Positions 16,275-25,336 of a stretch of DNA of 64,000 bases are shown here, piece after piece; positions within the stretch are counted from its first letter, which is position 1; every line of letters starts with the position of its first letter. The translations under genes and the position numbers were made by a program. The DNA lies in the NCBI RefSeq assembly GCF_030407435.1, contig NZ_JASDDK010000002.1, forward strand, positions 962,702 to 1,026,701, given 5' to 3'. Origin of the DNA: Winogradskyella bathintestinalis (GTDB lineage: Bacteria; Bacteroidota; Bacteroidia; Flavobacteriales; Flavobacteriaceae). Below the pieces are notes generated by a model. The model searched no databases and was not told the DNA's origin. It saw only the letters and a list, made by a program, of their open reading frames with translations.

Positions 16275-18218
16275 ATGATTAACTACAAACCATCAATTGT
16301 TGTACTATTAATAATAGTTCTGTTTGGCATTAACAAAGAAGCCTCTTCTCAAAACACATCAAATAGCGTTATTGACAGTCTGACCACGACCTTGGAGCGC
16401 GAAACGAATATCGAAAAAAAATTAGAAATTTTAAGCAAGCTTGTAGATGAGGCCTTTCAAAATGATTTGAATTTAGCCAAAACCTTTGCCGTTAAAGGTG
16501 CGAATTTAGCAGAACAAAGCCAACACAGAACCTGGCAACCTAAATTTTACGAAATGCAAGGGCGCATGCACGCCAATTTATTGGATCTAGATTCGGCTTC
16601 TCTAAATTTTGATAAAGCGCTTAAGGGCTATACGGCTATTAATGATAAAAAAGGCCAAGCGACAACCTATTTTAAAATCGGATGGGTGCATAAGCGAAAG
16701 GGTCAAATTGAAGACGCCTTAACTGTGGATTTGAAAGCGCTTAAACTTATGGAATCTATTGATGATAAATTGGGAATTGCTGGCGCTTACAATCGGATTT
16801 CAGAAGATTTATCTAATCAAGGCAAATATAAAGAAGCTTATGCATATGCCCTAAAAACGATTGAATTGTGTAAACAAAATAACCTTGAAACAGAATTGGC
16901 CTATGCCTACACAGCTGCTGGCGACACCCAAATAGCTATGGGTAATAACGAAGCCTCTTTTGAATATTATGATGCTGCACTAGACTTAGCCAAATCCCTT
17001 AATTTTTCCATTTTCGATATAATAAATTTCTCTAATAATCGTGCCAATGCATTGAAACGCAAAGGGGATTACAAGGAAGCGAAAGTAGCTTATGAAGAAG
17101 CTATGACGAAAGCAAAAGCAGTTGATTATGACAACGCTATATATGTCATTACCGCTAATTTGGGTGAGATAAATTTACTATTAGATAATTATACTGAAGC
17201 TTTAACATACCAACTGCAAACGGTAGCTACGCAAGAAAATCATGGTGATGTTTCCAATCTTACTGAAAATTACCACCATTTGAGTACCATATATGAGAAA
17301 TTAAACAATTATCCCAAGGCCTTAGAATATCAGAAAAAAACATTAGAGATGCGAGATAGTGTCGCCAAAATTGAAAGTGACAAAACTATGTCACAATTAA
17401 TGACACAGTTTGAAACCGAAAAAAAAGACAAAACCATTGAAGCCCAACACACGCAAATTGCCCAACAACGGAAAACGCAACTCTTATATATTGCCATTGC
17501 TGCTATTTTAGCCTTTAGTTTAATCGACATGTTTTTTAGTGCCAAAAATATCCGAAAAAAGCGTCAGGCACTACAGGTTTTAAATACCAAACTAGATACC
17601 AAGAACAAGCAGAATGAATTGTTGCTCAAAGAAATTCATCATCGGGTAAAAAACAATCTTGAAATGGTAAAAAGTTTAATAGCCTTGCAATCCGCACATT
17701 TAGAAGATTCCGCTACAAAAGATGCTATGATTGCTAGCCAAAACCGCGTGCAATCCATGGGGATCATTCATCAGAAACTCTATCAAGGTACCAATCTAGG
17801 CGCTATAGAGATGAAGGATTACTTCTTGAATTTAAGTGATGGAATTTTGGATGCGTTTAATGCGGAAGATAAAATTAAAATAGAATGTGCCATGGACGAA
17901 CTGGAATTAGATCTAGATACAGCCGTGCCTATCGGCTTAATCGTGAACGAACTATTAACCAATGCACTGAAATATGCTTTTCCAAAAAACGATTCTGGTA
18001 AAATATCGATTCAATTAGCACAAAAAACAAATGACATTCTGCATTTAGAAGTCGCCGATAATGGTGTTGGAAAAGTCTTTGGAATTACACCAAAGGGGAC
18101 GGGTTTTGGAACACAACTTGTGCAATTGCTAACCCAGCAACTCAATGGTACTATGGAAGAGCACAATCTCAAGGGGACAATCATTTCATTTGAATTCAAA
18201 CACCAAAAAGCTGCGTAA
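16275..18218 (+). CDS. TPR sensor histidine kinase (HisKA_2 type)
   Basis: A 647-residue membrane sensor. A signal peptide (about 1-26) is followed by a periplasmic array of tetratricopeptide repeats (about 60-370, for example YFKIGWVHKRKGQIEDALTV), a coiled stretch, one transmembrane helix (about 401-420), then a kinase. The phospho-acceptor is in EIHHRVKNNLEMV, of the HisKA_2 type common with LytTR regulators; the ATPase N box is VNELLTNALKY and G boxes are DNGVGK and GTGFGTQL. The stop codon shares one base with the start of the response regulator gene. It heads the accessory island; its stimulus is unknown. Confidence 0.93.
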   Translation: MINYKPSIVVLLIIVLFGINKEASSQNTSNSVIDSLTTTLERETNIEKKLEILSKLVDEAFQNDLNLAKTFAVKGANLAEQSQHRTWQPKFYEMQGRMHANLLDLDSASLNFDKALKGYTAINDKKGQATTYFKIGWVHKRKGQIEDALTVDLKALKLMESIDDKLGIAGAYNRISEDLSNQGKYKEAYAYALKTIELCKQNNLETELAYAYTAAGDTQIAMGNNEASFEYYDAALDLAKSLNFSIFDIINFSNNRANALKRKGDYKEAKVAYEEAMTKAKAVDYDNAIYVITANLGEINLLLDNYTEALTYQLQTVATQENHGDVSNLTENYHHLSTIYEKLNNYPKALEYQKKTLEMRDSVAKIESDKTMSQLMTQFETEKKDKTIEAQHTQIAQQRKTQLLYIAIAAILAFSLIDMFFSAKNIRKKRQALQVLNTKLDTKNKQNELLLKEIHHRVKNNLEMVKSLIALQSAHLEDSATKDAMIASQNRVQSMGIIHQKLYQGTNLGAIEMKDYFLNLSDGILDAFNAEDKIKIECAMDELELDLDTAVPIGLIVNELLTNALKYAFPKNDSGKISIQLAQKTNDILHLEVADNGVGKVFGITPKGTGFGTQLVQLLTQQLNGTMEEHNLKGTIISFEFKHQKAA

Positions 18219-18964
18219 TGGATCAGCCTATAAAAATATTGATTGTTGAAGACGAAATGATTATTGCTGCTAATATTTCGCTTCAGCTATCTACTTTAGG
18301 CTATGATGTTATCGGTATCATTCCAAGAGCGCAAGAAGCGTTGTCTTGCATTAAGACAGAGCAACCAGATATCGTTCTAATGGATATTAATTTAAAAGGT
18401 GAACTCGATGGTATTGAGACGGTAAAACTCATGCAGAAATCTTATGACATTCCAGTTATATACCTTACTGCCAATGCAGACGACGCTCATTTCAATAGAG
18501 CAAAAGCAACACATCCTTACGCTTTTATCTCTAAACCTTTCAAAAAATTAGATCTGCAACGTGCCATTGAATTAACCGCAGATCGGATACAACAAAACGA
18601 AAACGATCCCAAATTTAATAACGACTCAGAAAAACTAACCCCTTTTATTTTAAGCAATTGCATTTTTGTAAGACATCATGAAAAAATGGTTAAGGTAGAT
18701 ATAAAGGACATTCATTATATAGAAGCAGAGCGGAACTATTGTAGAATATATTCAAAAGACAAGGAATACTTATTGGTCATGACCTTAAAGGATATGGATG
18801 AAAAATTACCAAATCGACATTTTCTACGCGTTCATCGTTCGTTTATCGTCAATCTTTCCCAAATAGACGAAATAGCAACCAGCCACATCGTAATTGCTAA
18901 AAAAGCTATTCCGGTGAGTAAGTCTTTAAAAGAAGAACTGCTTAATAGATTGCAGACTATTTAG
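18218..18964 (+). CDS. LytTR family response regulator
   Basis: A 248-residue two-domain regulator. The receiver has the acidic pair Glu11-Asp12, phospho-acceptor Asp56 (VLMDINLKG) and the conserved Lys in ISKPFKKL. The C-terminal LytTR DNA-binding domain spans about 148-245 (KMVKVDIKDIHYIEAERNYC, HRSFIVNLSQID). The start overlaps the kinase stop by one base, so the two are a cognate pair. LytTR regulators bind paired direct repeats; the likely targets are the exported genes just downstream, but no site was found by eye. Confidence 0.93.
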   Translation: MDQPIKILIVEDEMIIAANISLQLSTLGYDVIGIIPRAQEALSCIKTEQPDIVLMDINLKGELDGIETVKLMQKSYDIPVIYLTANADDAHFNRAKATHPYAFISKPFKKLDLQRAIELTADRIQQNENDPKFNNDSEKLTPFILSNCIFVRHHEKMVKVDIKDIHYIEAERNYCRIYSKDKEYLLVMTLKDMDEKLPNRHFLRVHRSFIVNLSQIDEIATSHIVIAKKAIPVSKSLKEELLNRLQTI

Positions 18965-19172
18965 GTTTCGGTTAAAAACACAATAGAACCAAAATAATTC
19001 CTTTCCGACAAAACAGGTTTTAAGTAACTCCTCCGATAATTAAAACTCACCTTTCGGACAGAGATTGCTTGCATTCGTCCTTATTCACTTTTTATTTCTG
19101 TTGATTATCAGTTATTTAGACGTACAATCGATTGTTATTCTATTTCAACCACACATCTAAAAACTATTAATC

Positions 19173-19970
19173 ATGAAAATTTCAAAAAAATTACACGAAC
19201 ACGTAATCCTTAAAAGTGGCGTGAGTAAAACTATCAAAACAATTGTGGTATTATCTATTATGCTATGGTTTACCCCAACGGTTTCCATTGCTCAAGACGA
19301 GAAGGAAAGCGTTCTTATGAATCTTACTGAGTACACCATAAAGTTTGGTGAAAATTCCAAATTCACGGAAGGCGTAAAAAAATGGAACAAATGTTATAAG
19401 GAGAACAACGGCACCGAGACTTGGAATGTTTGGCACCGTTTACAAGGCAAAGGCAATGTTTATGTTCTTTCTGGCATAATGGAAAATTGGGCAGCAATGG
19501 ACAAGGCAGATCCTGCTGGAAAAGCATGTCGCACGGTAGCATTAGATTTCATTACTCCTCACATTGAAAGTACAGAGTTCAATATGGCAAGATCGTTACC
19601 TGAATTAAGCCGAACGGCAGCATTAGAAGATAATACCATTGTATGGGTCACCAGCTTCAAAGTTAATAATAGTATGGTTTTTAATGAAGTCATTAAGGCG
19701 GTAAGCACGGCCATCAATCAGAAAGAAGGTGATAAACGCGGTTACTGGTATAGTATTATGGGTGGTGAAGGCGCCGATTATTTTGTGTCATCACCTTACA
19801 AAAATTTTGCAGACTTAGATACCGATACCGATAATGTTTGGGACATTTATGAAAGCGTTCATGGCAAATCCAAAACAAAAGATATTCGCGAAAAATTCAG
19901 GGCAACTATAGATGACATCTGGAGTTACCTCTATACACTTGAAACTGAATTAAGCATGCCCCATCAATAA
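19173..19970 (+). CDS. Exported protein with a duplicated alpha/beta-barrel-like unit, unknown
   Basis: A 265-residue protein with a long signal sequence (about 1-41; the hydrophobic core VVLSIMLWFTPTVSIA precedes QDEK). The mature part seems to be two copies of one unit: residues about 52-130 (with HRLQGKGNVYVLSGIMENW) and about 152-230 (with YSIMGGEGADYFVSSPYKNF). The alternation of strand, helix, strand-turn-strand and helix suggests ferredoxin-like dimeric alpha/beta-barrel domains of the ABM/EthD kind fused in tandem. No catalytic residues are evident. It is the first gene after the LytTR regulator, and its exported location matches its neighbours. Family not recognised. Confidence 0.75.
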   Translation: MKISKKLHEHVILKSGVSKTIKTIVVLSIMLWFTPTVSIAQDEKESVLMNLTEYTIKFGENSKFTEGVKKWNKCYKENNGTETWNVWHRLQGKGNVYVLSGIMENWAAMDKADPAGKACRTVALDFITPHIESTEFNMARSLPELSRTAALEDNTIVWVTSFKVNNSMVFNEVIKAVSTAINQKEGDKRGYWYSIMGGEGADYFVSSPYKNFADLDTDTDNVWDIYESVHGKSKTKDIREKFRATIDDIWSYLYTLETELSMPHQ

Positions 19971-20034
19971 TTTAAAAATAAATTATCAATGTAACGACCA
20001 TCATGGTTTACAAAACAATTTAAAAACAATTACA

Positions 20035-20550
20035 ATGAAAAACATACTTTTATTAGGGTTTGCAATAATCCTCTTCACGGCTTGCGAAAACCAAGATGAA
20101 CGCTATACGCAACAATCATCAGAGATTGAAACCGTAAAGAAAGCCATCAAAAATTATAATGACAAGACATATGACACTAGCATTTATGCAGATAGTGCTA
20201 AAACATTTTTCAACTCTAATTCTAAAGACAAATTTATGTCTTATAAGGAAACCGTCGCCTATCATAAAGCCAATGATAAAAATTATTCTAGACGTGGTTT
20301 TACAGATAACGATCCAGAATATGAAATGGTTGTGACCGACGATGGAAACACTTGGGTAAACTGTTGGTTAGAATGGAAAGCTACAATGGCTGCCAACGGC
20401 AAGACAATTACAATACCTATACATCTCACTTACAAATTTGTAGATGGAAAGATAGTGAGACAAGTAGGTTATTGGGATTCATCGGAGGTGGTATTAGAAC
20501 TTCAAGCAATTGAGTCGGCCAAAAAGCTATCAGATTCTATACCTGAATAA
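20035..20550 (+). CDS. SnoaL/NTF2-like lipoprotein
   Basis: A 171-residue lipoprotein (lipobox FTAC, Cys17). The mature part has an NTF2-like cone fold: an N-terminal helix (IETVKKAIKNYND), a region that in enzymes lines the cavity, then strands TWVNCWLEWKATM and TIPIHLTYKFVDGKIV. The final strand pattern resembles the second domain of the 312-residue protein downstream, so the two are probably paralogues. NTF2-like domains bind small molecules or act as isomerases and hydratases; here it would act outside the cytoplasmic membrane. Substrate unknown. Confidence 0.75.
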   Translation: MKNILLLGFAIILFTACENQDERYTQQSSEIETVKKAIKNYNDKTYDTSIYADSAKTFFNSNSKDKFMSYKETVAYHKANDKNYSRRGFTDNDPEYEMVVTDDGNTWVNCWLEWKATMAANGKTITIPIHLTYKFVDGKIVRQVGYWDSSEVVLELQAIESAKKLSDSIPE

Positions 20551-20618
20551 AAAAAGAACACACTTCCGATTCCCATTGGAATTTTATAAAAGTAAATATC
20601 TGTACAACTAAAAAGATA

Positions 20619-20632
20619 CCCGCTTTTGCGGG
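20619..20632 (+). other. GC-rich hairpin in the leader of the epimerase gene
   Basis: CCCGC (20619-20623) pairs with GCGGG (20628-20632) around a TTTT loop, 8 bases before the epimerase ATG. It resembles the core of an intrinsic terminator but has no T tract after it. It could dampen translation or be a remnant. Confidence 0.4.
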
Positions 20633-20640
20633 CAAGTAAA

Positions 20641-21579
20641 ATGAAAAAAGTAGGCATTATAGGTGGTTCAGGATTTATAGGAAGCCATATCACCAAAATA
20701 TTCTTAGAACACAATTTTGAGGTAAAATCCTCAACAATGGCGATTTCTAACAAACATAAATATCAGCATCTTATGGCAATGGAAAACGCTGAAAACTTAC
20801 ACATTTGTGAGTTGAATGTCTTGGACAAGAAGCAATTAAAACAGTTCGTTTCCGATTGCGATATTGTAATCCATAGTGGCACACCGTTTCAACTAGATTT
20901 TGAAGATGCAAAAACCGAACTATTTCAACCAACTATAAAAGGCACTGAAAATTTTCTCGACAGCATTAATGACATACCCTCCGTTAAGAAGGTGGTTATC
21001 CTTGCGTCTGTTGCAGCTTATAATACCAACTTTCCGTTACCCGCAGGAGGAAAATCAGTTTCGGAGAGTTTTGGTGAAAATGACGTGTCATTTACTAGTG
21101 AAGAGAGTCACCCGTATCTACAAGCAAAATTCATCGCTAACCAAACGGTTAATGATTTTATTAAAAATCATCCGAGTTTAGACACAGAAATTGTAAGTGT
21201 GTCACCAGTAATGGTTATGGGTAAGTCCTTATCTAATCGTGGAGATTCTACCTCTACAGGCATTCAATTTGTATTCAAAAATAAAATCGTCCCCAATCCT
21301 TTTATTCAAATGTTATATGATGAAGATATTGAAATAGCTATGGTAAATGTGCTAGATGTCGCTAAAAGTGTTTTTAAAGCGGCAACGCTTTCTGGTTTAC
21401 ATGGTAAAAATTATTTGTTGTCTAGCGAGACCTATTCGGTTTCAGATGTGTCATTAATGCTGAACAATCAACCGCCAAGAAACAAGCCTAAAATCATTTA
21501 TAAAAACCTATTGGCCATACAAGATTTAGGAATTTCGTTTCAGCCTGTAGAAAACACTTTACAACAATATAATTCTTAA
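20641..21579 (+). CDS. NAD-dependent epimerase/dehydratase family protein
   Basis: A 312-residue extended SDR enzyme, the only clearly cytoplasmic enzyme in the island. The Rossmann motif is GGSGFIGSHI (8-17); the catalytic Tyr159 and Lys163 lie in PYLQAKF, and ASVAAYN (122-128) supplies the serine. It resembles dihydroflavonol-4-reductase-like epimerases. The TTG at 20626 would start inside a hairpin, so ATG 20641 is preferred. Reaction unknown, possibly reduction of a carbonyl group on the molecule handled by the exported neighbours. Confidence 0.85.
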   Translation: MKKVGIIGGSGFIGSHITKIFLEHNFEVKSSTMAISNKHKYQHLMAMENAENLHICELNVLDKKQLKQFVSDCDIVIHSGTPFQLDFEDAKTELFQPTIKGTENFLDSINDIPSVKKVVILASVAAYNTNFPLPAGGKSVSESFGENDVSFTSEESHPYLQAKFIANQTVNDFIKNHPSLDTEIVSVSPVMVMGKSLSNRGDSTSTGIQFVFKNKIVPNPFIQMLYDEDIEIAMVNVLDVAKSVFKAATLSGLHGKNYLLSSETYSVSDVSLMLNNQPPRNKPKIIYKNLLAIQDLGISFQPVENTLQQYNS

Positions 21580-21670
21580 CGTCTAGATCATAAGTTCTTT
21601 TTGTCCCGAATCGCTTTCTTAAAATTTAACATTAACTCGTTCGCCAAAAGTGGACATAAAACCAAATATT

Positions 21671-22609
21671 ATGAAAAAAATGATCATTGTAACACTAATG
21701 CTATGTACGTTTATTAGTTACGCTCAAAAGGAAAATGGAACCGTCTATATTGAACACCCAACAATAGATGTTGTTGAAGAATTTGTTAAAGCCTCCATTG
21801 CTGGAGACAAAACTAAAATGGCGAGTTATTTAACGGAAGATTTTAAGGCCTATAATGGAACTTCGAATAAAACGAATGACCAAGGCATGGATAAAGAAGC
21901 CTTTCTTAACAACCAAATGGTGTATTTCAATCAGCTCGATTATTATGCCAGAGAAACATACCCTGGGTCATATGCCGACGCCATTGAATATAAAAAAGAC
22001 AATAAGGATGGAGAAGTTTGGGTGCAGACTTGGGATGTATTAAAAGGGATGCAGAAAGACACAGGTGTAAAAATTAATGCGGCTGCTCATCGATTATACA
22101 CATTGACCAAAAATCATGAAATAAAAACCATTATTAGTTATGGCAATGATAATGTTTTAAACGAAATCGGGTTAAGTTTTACCGACCGTACCAATGGAAA
22201 AATATATAATCATCATGATAATATTAATACTATAAGAAAAGCCATGTATGCTTTTGAGAATGGCGATATTGATAAATGCTTAAGTTATTATAGCGACGAT
22301 GCAACTTTTTACGATATCAATGAAACGTTTGGAGAATCATCTACCAAAGCAGAAACCAAAACCAATTGGCAACAATTTCTAAACGCTTATGAAATTGTAA
22401 GTATCGACATGATCGGTTATCCAGATTATTTAGAATATGAAATGGGTGAAGGTCGCGAGGTACTGGCATGGTGGAATTTCCATTTAATCCGAAAATCAGA
22501 CCAAAAGAAACTTGAAGTACCTTTTCATTTAAGTAATGGTTTTGATGCAGAAGGAAAAATTATTTCTGAAATGGAATATTATAGTCAAACGTTGTTAACT
22601 GCGAAATAA
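21671..22609 (+). CDS. Exported protein with two SnoaL/NTF2-like domains
   Basis: A 312-residue protein. ATG 21671 opens a signal peptide (MKKMIIVTLMLCTFISYAQ); the GTG at 21650 adds seven polar residues and is unlikely. The mature part has two NTF2-like domains, at about 35-155 (VVEEFVKASIAGDKTKMA, TEDFKAYNG) and about 180-305 (NTIRKAMYAFENGDIDKCL, DDATFYDINETFGES). The second shares its closing strands with the 171-residue lipoprotein upstream. Periplasmic small-molecule binding or isomerase activity is likely; substrate not known. An intrinsic terminator follows. Confidence 0.78.
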   Translation: MKKMIIVTLMLCTFISYAQKENGTVYIEHPTIDVVEEFVKASIAGDKTKMASYLTEDFKAYNGTSNKTNDQGMDKEAFLNNQMVYFNQLDYYARETYPGSYADAIEYKKDNKDGEVWVQTWDVLKGMQKDTGVKINAAAHRLYTLTKNHEIKTIISYGNDNVLNEIGLSFTDRTNGKIYNHHDNINTIRKAMYAFENGDIDKCLSYYSDDATFYDINETFGESSTKAETKTNWQQFLNAYEIVSIDMIGYPDYLEYEMGEGREVLAWWNFHLIRKSDQKKLEVPFHLSNGFDAEGKIISEMEYYSQTLLTAK

Positions 22610-22645
22610 ATAAACGTATAAAACAACGAGTTGAAAAACTATCAT

Positions 22646-22682
22646 AAAGCTAACTTTCACTAATGGGAGTTGGCTTTATTTA
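22646..22682 (+). terminator. Terminator after the double SnoaL gene
   Basis: AAAGCTAACT (22646-22655) pairs with AGTTGGCTTT (22668-22677), with one G-U pair, followed by a T-rich stretch. It separates the first part of the island from the next SnoaL gene. Confidence 0.7.
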
Positions 22683-22723
22683 GAAACTTATCGTTTACGC
22701 CGTAACAATATGATTAGAAAACC

Positions 22724-23731
22724 ATGAATAGCACATCGAGAAAACTAATACTATCGGTTATAATATTTTCTGCACTTACAGGTTGTAAATCAAAGGATGA
22801 CAGTTCCGAATCATCTCAAATGCCAGTTGCAGAAACTAAACCAACAGAAGTGAATGAAGATGAAGAACATATAAAAGCAACAGTTGAGCGTCTCTTATTT
22901 CATGCTGGAAATTATAATATTGATGCATTGGATGTTATGGTTTCTGATAATGCTATGCTTAGCATAAGCCGATTAAAAGATGGAACTTGGTCTAATTCTG
23001 AAATAGCTATAAATGATTTTTATGAAAGTGTTAAAAAGAGAGCACGAAGCCCTTACATAGAGCTACCTAACCATTATGATATTTTAATTACTGAAGGCCA
23101 GGTCGCTTTGGCTAGAGCTGATTGTATTCTTTATAGATGGGGAATTCCACAATTAAAAGAAGTCAACCATTTTACATTTATTAAAGTAGATGAGCAATGG
23201 AAAATACTCAATATTTCTTGGACAGTAGTAGACATTCCGGAAAATGAAAAGACCTATGATTTAGAAATTTTCGCTCGTGGTTATGCTCAATCTTGGGGTA
23301 GTCAAAGACCAAACTTTGTGGCTTCATTTTTTGCTAAAGACGGAGAATTAACTATAAATAATGGACCAACAGCAACAGGAAAAACAGCAATAACAAATGT
23401 TGCTAAAGCGTTTATGGAAACCTTTCCCGATATGATGATTTCTATGGATAGCCTAACTACCAATTTAGATAAAACCCGATTTTATTGGACTTTAATTGGA
23501 ATGAATAATGGTCCTAATGGCACTGGTAATAAAGTGAACATTAGCGGATTTGAAGAATGGACTTTAAATAAAAATGGACTAATTCAAACATCGAAAGGCT
23601 TTTTTGATGCTAAAGCATATAAACGTCAGCTTGCAAATGGATCAAACCATTATAAATCAACATACACAACCTATAATGTTTTATTTAAAAGGTGTATTTA
23701 TAAAAATGAAAAACTCAATCCCATTTACTAA
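22724..23731 (+). CDS. Lipoprotein with two SnoaL/NTF2-like domains
   Basis: A 335-residue lipoprotein (LTGC, Cys21) with a Ser/Glu-rich linker, then two NTF2-like domains: about 48-175 (EEHIKATVERLLFHAGNYN, NHFTFIKVDEQWKILNISW) and about 185-300 (PNFVASFFAKDGELTINNG, FEEWTLNKNGLIQTSKGF, ending FDAKAYKRQL). A typical family member would stop soon after this; here a further 32 polar residues run through the spacer to within 10 bases of the next gene, suggesting loss of the original stop. Probably anchored in the periplasm or outer membrane. Function unknown. Confidence 0.78.
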   Translation: MNSTSRKLILSVIIFSALTGCKSKDDSSESSQMPVAETKPTEVNEDEEHIKATVERLLFHAGNYNIDALDVMVSDNAMLSISRLKDGTWSNSEIAINDFYESVKKRARSPYIELPNHYDILITEGQVALARADCILYRWGIPQLKEVNHFTFIKVDEQWKILNISWTVVDIPENEKTYDLEIFARGYAQSWGSQRPNFVASFFAKDGELTINNGPTATGKTAITNVAKAFMETFPDMMISMDSLTTNLDKTRFYWTLIGMNNGPNGTGNKVNISGFEEWTLNKNGLIQTSKGFFDAKAYKRQLANGSNHYKSTYTTYNVLFKRCIYKNEKLNPIY

Positions 23732-23741
23732 ACTCAAAATC

Positions 23742-24248
23742 ATGAAAACACTAAAAAAACAAACCAATCATTTAACGCTAATCATGATGCTCATAATGTT
23801 AATCACAATTCAAAGTTGTGAGCAAAAGACAAAAGAAGAATCAAAGATTATTGAAAAGGAAACACCAGAATACTTCCTATTAAGACCAGAGGTCGAAAAA
23901 GCTTATGGCTATTCGCACGCGGTAAAAATCGGAAATTCTATCAAAATATCTGGAGCCGTGAGTATGGATGATGAAGGTAATCCGACAGCCATCGGCGATT
24001 TGGCACAACAAATGAAAAACTGTTATGCCGATTTAGATAAAATTTTAAAACATTACGGTTGCACGTTCGATGATGTAGTAAAAGAAGATGTGTTTACTAC
24101 AAATATGCCCAAATTTTTAGCTGCCGCTGGTTACAGAACAGAAATTTACAAAAAACAATTTCCAACAGGTTCTTGGCTAGGTGTCAAAGAATTGGCAATT
24201 CCAGAGTTTATGATAGAGATTGAATTGGAAGTGCATAAATCTAATTAA
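23742..24248 (+). CDS. RidA-like lipoprotein
   Basis: A 168-residue protein. ATG 23742 opens a lipoprotein signal (ITIQSC, Cys26); the frame extends upstream inside the previous gene but without signal features. Residues about 40-165 form a RidA/YjgF domain: SHAVKIGNSIKISGAVSMDD, LKHYGCTFDDVVKEDVFTTN, then FPTGSWLGVKELAIPEFMI. Cytoplasmic RidA deaminates enamines and imines using an Arg in the P-x-R-S-x-x-x-V segment; here that position is Gly (PTGSWLGV), so the classical reaction is unlikely. An exported RidA fold is unusual. It follows the double SnoaL gene by 10 bases. Confidence 0.82.
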   Translation: MKTLKKQTNHLTLIMMLIMLITIQSCEQKTKEESKIIEKETPEYFLLRPEVEKAYGYSHAVKIGNSIKISGAVSMDDEGNPTAIGDLAQQMKNCYADLDKILKHYGCTFDDVVKEDVFTTNMPKFLAAAGYRTEIYKKQFPTGSWLGVKELAIPEFMIEIELEVHKSN

Positions 24249-24272
24249 TATGAATCAATAAACCCATTACAC

Positions 24273-24757
24273 ATGAAAACTATAAAACTATAAAACTATT
24301 ATTATCAATCATTTTGCTTTGTGTAATTAATATAAATGGTCTTGCACAAACCGCGAAAACCGAAAACACTAATCTGAATGAAATAGATGGGCTTTATCAA
24401 GCTTTTACAAAAGGGAACATTCCTAAAGTTTTAGATTTAATGGATGTAAAAATTATATGGAACGAAGCTGAAAGCAATTCCTTAGCGATTGATAATCCAT
24501 ACATTGGACCAGAAGCCATATTACATGGAGTTTTTATAAAACTTGGAGAACTGTACAAATTCTTTGGGTTAAGAAATATAAAGCTACATGAGATGAGTAA
24601 CAACCAAGTGTTGGCAACCCTGAATTACGAAATCATTTCTAAGGACGGCAAAAGCTATACAGTGCAAGTTGTACATCCTTGGACACTCAAGGATGGTAAA
24701 ATAATTCAATTTCAGCAGTATGCAGATACTAAAAAGTTAGCAGAAGCAGAGAATTAA
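24273..24757 (+). pseudogene. SnoaL-like exported protein, frameshifted in its signal peptide
   Basis: From ATG 24273 the frame hits a TAA after six codons. The cause is visible: three tandem copies of AAAACTAT (24276-24299). With two copies the sequence would read MKTIKLLLSIILLCVININ followed by GLAQ, a perfect signal peptide running straight into the open frame that continues to 24757. The mature part (about 130 residues) is a single SnoaL-like domain (LNEIDGLYQAFTKGNIPKVL, later VVHPWTLKDGKIIQFQQY). Either the gene is off in this cell and can be switched by slippage, or it is recently inactivated. A TTG at 24314 is in frame but leaves only half a signal peptide. Confidence 0.8.
24276..24299 (+). 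repeat. (AAAACTAT)3 tandem repeat inside a coding start
   Basis: Three perfect 8-bp copies begin directly after the ATG at 24273. Eight is not a multiple of three, so each gain or loss of a copy changes the reading frame of the SnoaL-like gene; two copies restore it. Confidence 0.95.
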
Positions 24758-24898
24758 TTAGATAGAGGCTGGACGGAAACTTATTAAAATAGTTTCTTGC
24801 TCCAATTCCTACAAGACACGAGTTGTACGTTATAAACGATTCTCAATGAGAGCAAAAATTTAAAATTGAATGAATTATCTTGCACACAAATTCAATAA

Positions 24899-25282
24899 AT
24901 GAAAATTACTACACCAAAAATTTTAAAATCGATTTTAATTCTCGCTATTCTACTGTCAAACTGTAAAAACAAAGACCCATTACCAGACCCATTAGAAGCA
25001 GGTTGGAAAGGCGAAGCAGTTTGCGAAATCTTAGAAGACAACAAAGAACTAAGAGTCCTTAAATGCACCTTTGAGCCAGGTGTAGGCCATGAAAAACACT
25101 ACCATAACCCACATGTTGGCTATACCTTAGTTGGAGGAAAATTTAGAATTACCGATGATACAGGAACACGAGACGTTGACGTCCCAGCAGGGTATACCTT
25201 TAGTAAAGATACTATTACCTCACACGAAGTTCTAAATATAGGAGAAACCACTTCTGTCTATTTAATCATGGAATACAAATAA
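24899..25282 (+). CDS. Cupin domain lipoprotein
   Basis: A 127-residue protein with a signal ending in a likely lipobox (LLSNC, Cys22), then a single small cupin barrel (about 40-125). Cupin motif 1 is seen as GVGHEKHYHNPHVGYTLVGG with several histidines able to bind a metal, and the second half has VPAGYTFSKDTITSHEV. Cupins of this size act as isomerases, dioxygenases or ligand sensors. It continues the run of lipid-anchored small enzyme folds in this island; substrate unknown. Confidence 0.82.
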   Translation: MKITTPKILKSILILAILLSNCKNKDPLPDPLEAGWKGEAVCEILEDNKELRVLKCTFEPGVGHEKHYHNPHVGYTLVGGKFRITDDTGTRDVDVPAGYTFSKDTITSHEVLNIGETTSVYLIMEYK

Positions 25283-25336
25283 TAGGAATATCCCTACAAT
25301 TAAGATTTGTTTATCGGTTAATTTTGCATTTAATGC

